Shown here: in pieces, positions 4,329 to 8,351 of the stretch | Layout of the letters: each line of letters begins with the position of its first letter | Position numbering within the stretch: position 1 is the stretch's first letter | Assembly: GCA_964546835.1 (NCBI GenBank) | Contig: CAZJKW010000099.1 | Location: 1-8,351, forward strand | Source of the DNA: JAHCHL01 sp964546835 | GTDB lineage: Bacteria > Armatimonadota > Fimbriimonadia > Fimbriimonadales > ATM1 | DNA length: 8,351 bases | Direction: 5' to 3' | Program-made: the position numbers and the translations under genes | Notes under the pieces: generated by a model | Database searches by the model: none | The model's input: the letters and a program-made list of their open reading frames with translations, nothing else | Told to the model about the DNA's origin: nothing

Positions 4329-7300
4329 ATGAAGGAGATTAAACACGCGTCCAGCCCACTTAACCAAGTACTAGACGTGCCCAATCTCATAGAGGTTCAA
4401 CTCAACTCTTACAAACAGTTCTTACAACAAGGACTTCCTGAACTGCTAAAGAGTTTCTCCCCAATTTGGGATTTCACCAACTCCAAGAAGATTGAATTCC
4501 TGGACTTTGCCTTAGCCGAACCGAAGTATGACATCGACGATTGCCGGGACCGCGATGTCACCTATGAAGCGCCAATCAAGGTCGGCGTTCGCTTAAGCAG
4601 CCCAGAAAGAGAGGTTATTGAGACCGAGGTTTACCTTGGCGACCTGCCGCTGATGACGGACTCAGGCACCTTTATTATTAATGGAAGGGAAAGAGTCATC
4701 GTTTCCCAAATGAGCCGGTCTCCCGGAATCTACTTCTTCGACGAGCCGCAGCAAGCCACCAAATGGGAACTCAGGCACGTTTTGATGCATCGGCTTCCAA
4801 TGAGGTCCGAAGTGCTTCCCAACCAGGGTAAATGGCTTGAAGTAGCGGAATCGGAGCCAAACTTTGTGCTTTGGGCACCATTGAATCAGAGCAAGAAGAT
4901 TCCCGTAACCCAGTTAATGAAGGTGTTCTCCGCTTTTGATGAGGCAAAGCACCAGTTCACGACCACCCTTGAAAAAGCGGTCAATCGCAAGTTGGACAAA
5001 CCTTTAGTGGACCCCGAAACCGGTGAAGTTTTGGCTTCGCAAAATGCCTGGGTAACCGAAGAGTTGATTGCAAGTTTGCCCGCTTCAATGAAAAAACAGA
5101 CCGTTTCTGTTTTTTCGCCGGTCGGAACAAACGAAGATATATTGACGACGTTCGGCAGAAAAACAACGGTTTCAAATCCGACAGAAGCCGATTTAGTCGG
5201 AAAGAGAACCGTTGAAGAAATCAAAGATGGCGAAGAAGTCATTATCGAAAAAAACAAAAAAATTGACCGCGACGTAGCCAAAAAAATCGAATCCTTAAAA
5301 CTGAAAAAGATTTCACTGCTGACGGTCAATCCTTTTGTTGATGCGACTCTTGAACATGATCCGACAACTGATGTTGAAACTGCTTTAAAAGACTTGCATC
5401 GTAAATTGCGACCGGGTGAAGCACCCGACAGAGAAAACGCAAAAGGTCAAGTGTTTTCACTATTCCTCGACCCAAGAAATTATGATTTAGGTCGAGTCGG
5501 AAGACACCAAATGAATCGCAGGCTGGGTCTTGATTTGCCAGATTCAGTACGAAACATAACCGTTGAAGATTTAGTTGCAATGGTCAATCGTTTAGTTTTG
5601 TTGCTCGAAGGAGAGATTGGCGGCGACAACATTGACCATCTTCAAAACAAACGAATCAAATCAATTGGTGAATTGCTCCTCAATCAAATGAGAGTGGGTT
5701 TGAGCCGAATGGAAAAAGTTGCTCGCGAAAGAATGACAAGTGCAGAACCCGAAAATCTTTTGCCAGGTGTTGTCCTTTCCGTAAAACCGGTAACCGCAAG
5801 CATAAAGAGTTTCTTTAGTAGCAGCCACTTGAGCACATTCATGGACCAAACAAATCCGCTTAGTGAATTATCAAACAAGCGCAGATTGTCAACACTTCCT
5901 GATAGGCGTCCTTCATCTTCCGGAAGACCTGGCGTTGTTGACGCACAACGCGAAGTGCAGCCAAGTGAATATGGTCGCGTTTGTCCTATCGAAACACCTG
6001 AAGGTCCAAACGTCGGATTGATGAAACAGTTAACGGTTTATTCGAAAGTAGATGACGACGGTTTCTTGTACGCACCATTTCGAGTTGTTAAGAAAGGAAA
6101 AGTCACCGACGAAATAGTTTATTTGGTATCGGGCGATGAAGACGATAAGAAAGTTGCACCACCGGATGCAAAACTGGATAAAGATGGAAAATTCATTGAA
6201 AATCCGGTGATGGTTCGCTATCGCGGTGAGTTTCCTGAAATTCCGCGTGATGATGTTGAATTAATGGACGCATCACCTGTTATCTTTTCAGTTGCTGCAT
6301 CATGCGTTCCATTCTTAAATCACGACGATGGAGCGCGTGCTCTAATGGGTGCAAACATGCAACGCCAAGCCGTGCCTCTTCTCCGTTCAGAACGACCGTT
6401 CGTTGGAACCGGTTATGAGCGAAGAATTGCCCTTGATACCGGTACGGCAATTGTTGCTAAGCGTGCGGGTGTTGTTGAACACGTTACTGCACTTGAAATT
6501 CATGTTCGCATTAATGAAACCGGGGAACTTGATCGGTATCAACTTGGACACTTGAAACAGTCTAACAAATCAACTTGTTTCACGCATCGCCCAATTGTGT
6601 TGCCGGGTCAGAGAGTTGGCAAAGACCAACCGATTGCCGACGGTGCTGCTTGCGACCAGGGACATCTTGCGCTTGGTAAAAATTTAGTCGTGGCATTTAT
6701 GCCTTGGCGTGGATACAATTTTGAAGACGCAATTCTTGTGAGCGAACGATTGGTGAAAGAAGATGTGTTCACTTCAATTCATATTGAGCGATACGATACA
6801 GAAGCAGTTGACACAAAACTTGGCCCTGAAGAAATCACACGAGATATTCCAAATGTTGGCGAAGAAGCACTTAAGGATTTAGACGAATCTGGAATCGTGA
6901 GAATCGGTGCAGAAGTAAGACCTCTTGACATTCTTGTAGGAAAAGTCGCACCAAAAGGTCAAGTTGAATTAACTGCAGAAGAGCGATTGATTATCGCTAT
7001 CTTTGGAAAGAAAGCGGAAGAAACAAGAGACGTGTCTCTGCGAGTTCCTCACGGAGAATCCGGCACGGTTGTGGACGTAAAAGTATTCTCACGCTATAAA
7101 TATAGATGTAAAGACACAGGCAAGATTTTCCACGAATCCAAAAAGCGCGAACATCTTGTTAGTGAAATCACAGGAGGCGAACTTGAGCAAATCCCCGGCG
7201 ATGAATTGCCAGCCGGAACAAACATGACTGTTCAAGTCCATGTCGCTCAAAAGAGAAAATTAACCGTCGGTGACAAAATGGCAGGACGACACGGCAACAA

Positions 7301-8345
7301 AGGTGTTATCAGTAGAGTTGTTGCTGAAGAAGATATGCCATTTCTAATGGATGGCACTCCCGTTGATATTGTTCTAAATCCTCTTGGTGTTCCAAGCCGA
7401 TTGAATGACGGACAAATGTTGGAATCATTTTTAGGTCTTGTCGGCAAATATTTACATGTTCATTTCTTGTGTCCTGCTTTTGAAGGAAGCAAACCAGAAC
7501 AAGTTATGAATGAATTGAATCGAATTGCAGAACAAACTCGTCAGGATGTAATGCAGGCATATGTCAATTCAGAATTAGGACTTGGTCTGAAATTCAGAAG
7601 AAGTATGACTGCAGAAGAAATGCTCGACGAGATCGAAACCAAACTCCGAAAATTTGGAAAAACCAGATTAGAGGAAATTTCAAGAATCGTCGCAGCAGAA
7701 CCGGCTATGAGCGTAACTCAAATGGACCCGGATGCAGAATTCGAGATAATCGAGAATGAACCCGCGCATAAAGCGGCAGACTCGGTCTATCAATCTATTT
7801 GCGACAAGATTCAAGAAAAAGCTTGGATTAGAGCAGGGATTGATGAAAAGACCGGTAAAAGTCTTCTGCGCGACGGATTGTCCGGAGAATTGTTTGAGTT
7901 TCCTGTCGCAGTTGGCGTGATGTACATGTTCAAACTTGAGCACCTCGCCGAAGACAAGATTCACGCAAGAAGCATCGGCCCATATTCACTCGTTACGCAA
8001 CAACCTCTCGGCGGTAAAGCGCAGTTTGGTGGACAGCGATTCGGCGAAATGGAAGTTTGGGCACTCGAAGCATACGGCGCTGCCAATATTCTCCAAGAGA
8101 TCATCACCATCAAATCTGATGACGTGATGGGCCGTGTCAAAACTTACGAGAGCATCGTGCGTGGAGAAACAATGCTCGAGCCGGGCATTCCTGAATCTTT
8201 CAAGATTCTTGTAAATGAGCTGCGAAGTTTAGGTCTCAAAGTTACGGTTGAAGACAGCCATAACCGAGAGGTCAGTCTGCGAGATTTGGATGATCACTCA
8301 TCCGCAGACGATATGAAATTGGCGAGGTCCGTGGGTTTCTTCTAA
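4329..8345 (+). CDS. rpoB: DNA-directed RNA polymerase subunit beta, complete, with diverged rifampicin/fork-loop-2 region
   Basis: Beta subunit of bacterial RNA polymerase, which with beta-prime forms the active site. Complete at 1338 residues. Landmarks: N-terminal LPNL-type segment VPNLIEVQLNSYKQFL (18-33); TFIINGRERVIVSQMSRSPG in the protrusion, with Arg130 equal to E. coli R143; IDHLQNKR at 435-442; the rifampicin region SSHLSTFMDQTNPLSELSNK; EYGRVCPIETPEGPNVGL; HDDGARALMGANMQRQAVP, with Asp666-Asp667; NFEDAILVSER, with Glu799-Asp800; AQKRKLTVGDKMAGRHGNKG, with catalytic-centre Lys975 and Lys983; and the C-terminal clamp segment GGKAQFGGQRFGEMEVWALEAYGAA. Catalytic residues are intact and the frame is unbroken, so it is functional. 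Residues 524-536, 664-669 and the lobe insertion (224-333) are unusual. It is not preceded by ribosomal protein genes and has its own promoter; ATAAGG after the stop could begin a site for rpoC. Confidence 0.99.
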   Translation: MKEIKHASSPLNQVLDVPNLIEVQLNSYKQFLQQGLPELLKSFSPIWDFTNSKKIEFLDFALAEPKYDIDDCRDRDVTYEAPIKVGVRLSSPEREVIETEVYLGDLPLMTDSGTFIINGRERVIVSQMSRSPGIYFFDEPQQATKWELRHVLMHRLPMRSEVLPNQGKWLEVAESEPNFVLWAPLNQSKKIPVTQLMKVFSAFDEAKHQFTTTLEKAVNRKLDKPLVDPETGEVLASQNAWVTEELIASLPASMKKQTVSVFSPVGTNEDILTTFGRKTTVSNPTEADLVGKRTVEEIKDGEEVIIEKNKKIDRDVAKKIESLKLKKISLLTVNPFVDATLEHDPTTDVETALKDLHRKLRPGEAPDRENAKGQVFSLFLDPRNYDLGRVGRHQMNRRLGLDLPDSVRNITVEDLVAMVNRLVLLLEGEIGGDNIDHLQNKRIKSIGELLLNQMRVGLSRMEKVARERMTSAEPENLLPGVVLSVKPVTASIKSFFSSSHLSTFMDQTNPLSELSNKRRLSTLPDRRPSSSGRPGVVDAQREVQPSEYGRVCPIETPEGPNVGLMKQLTVYSKVDDDGFLYAPFRVVKKGKVTDEIVYLVSGDEDDKKVAPPDAKLDKDGKFIENPVMVRYRGEFPEIPRDDVELMDASPVIFSVAASCVPFLNHDDGARALMGANMQRQAVPLLRSERPFVGTGYERRIALDTGTAIVAKRAGVVEHVTALEIHVRINETGELDRYQLGHLKQSNKSTCFTHRPIVLPGQRVGKDQPIADGAACDQGHLALGKNLVVAFMPWRGYNFEDAILVSERLVKEDVFTSIHIERYDTEAVDTKLGPEEITRDIPNVGEEALKDLDESGIVRIGAEVRPLDILVGKVAPKGQVELTAEERLIIAIFGKKAEETRDVSLRVPHGESGTVVDVKVFSRYKYRCKDTGKIFHESKKREHLVSEITGGELEQIPGDELPAGTNMTVQVHVAQKRKLTVGDKMAGRHGNKGVISRVVAEEDMPFLMDGTPVDIVLNPLGVPSRLNDGQMLESFLGLVGKYLHVHFLCPAFEGSKPEQVMNELNRIAEQTRQDVMQAYVNSELGLGLKFRRSMTAEEMLDEIETKLRKFGKTRLEEISRIVAAEPAMSVTQMDPDAEFEIIENEPAHKAADSVYQSICDKIQEKAWIRAGIDEKTGKSLLRDGLSGELFEFPVAVGVMYMFKLEHLAEDKIHARSIGPYSLVTQQPLGGKAQFGGQRFGEMEVWALEAYGAANILQEIITIKSDDVMGRVKTYESIVRGETMLEPGIPESFKILVNELRSLGLKVTVEDSHNREVSLRDLDDHSSADDMKLARSVGFF
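4998..5330 (+). other. insertion in the RpoB beta2/lobe domain with two similar segments
   Basis: Between IPVTQLMKVF and LHRKLRPG this protein is about 100 residues longer than the short Thermus-type subunit. The extra sequence holds two segments of similar pattern: KPLVDPETGEVLASQ... (about 224-262) and RTVEEIKDGEEVIIEKN... (about 292-333). Each has a hydrophobic strand, a GE turn, a second strand, a charged helix beginning with an acidic or Thr residue, and a last strand. DPETGEVLA-like segments recur in lineage-specific inserts of beta and beta-prime subunits. The second segment is rich in Lys and Glu. Domain boundaries are by eye. Confidence 0.5.
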
Positions 8346-8351
8346 ATAAGG

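Noticed and set aside
4886..5329. Minus-strand open frame of 147 codons inside rpoB
   Set aside because: It is antisense to conserved RpoB, and its Ser/Phe-rich product is typical of a reverse reading of Lys/Glu codons.
5895..5960. Frameshift explaining the odd RpoB fork loop
   Set aside because: Neither alternative frame gives GPGGL or RERAG (one meets stops at once), and the reading frame is continuous on both sides.

Overview
The window reads as an ordinary chromosomal stretch of a bacterium. It is densely packed with housekeeping genes and shows no transposase, phage gene, CRISPR array, tRNA or rRNA. Base composition is moderate; sampled lines lie mostly between about 35 and 55 % GC. Lineage cannot be fixed from the sequence alone. 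Three things point away from Proteobacteria, Firmicutes and Actinobacteria: a strongly diverged RNA polymerase beta subunit, a stand-alone proline dehydrogenase of the Thermus/Bacillus type, and an rpoB that is not preceded by ribosomal protein genes. A deep-branching phylum such as Armatimonadota is a guess only.

Layout: (1) positions 1-1202, minus strand, hold the N-terminal 400 codons of methionyl-tRNA synthetase, cut by the window edge. (2) Divergent from it across only 41 bases is leuD (1244-1840), the small subunit of isopropylmalate isomerase. (3) Next, on the plus strand, is a secreted metzincin-type zinc metalloprotease (1918-2670). (4) Its stop codon overlaps the stop of a convergent minus-strand pair: a proline dehydrogenase (3155-4135) whose TGA overlaps the ATG of a DinB/YfiT-like four-helix protein (2667-3158). 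(5) A 193-base intergenic region carries a plausible sigma-70-type promoter with a dyad in its spacer. (6) It leads into a complete rpoB (4329-8345), which ends six bases before the window edge; rpoC is expected just beyond.

The genes do not form one pathway. They cover translation (metG), leucine synthesis (leuD), proline catabolism (proline dehydrogenase with its coupled DinB-like partner), secretion of a peptidase, and transcription (rpoB). I found no convincing undescribed multi-gene system. The most unusual signal is inside RpoB. The rifampicin pocket carries Thr and Asn where drug-contacting Gln513 and His526 (E. coli numbering) normally sit, and the adjoining, normally near-invariant fork-loop-2 segment is replaced by an unrelated, longer sequence. 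Intrinsic rifampicin resistance and altered downstream-DNA handling are therefore predicted.
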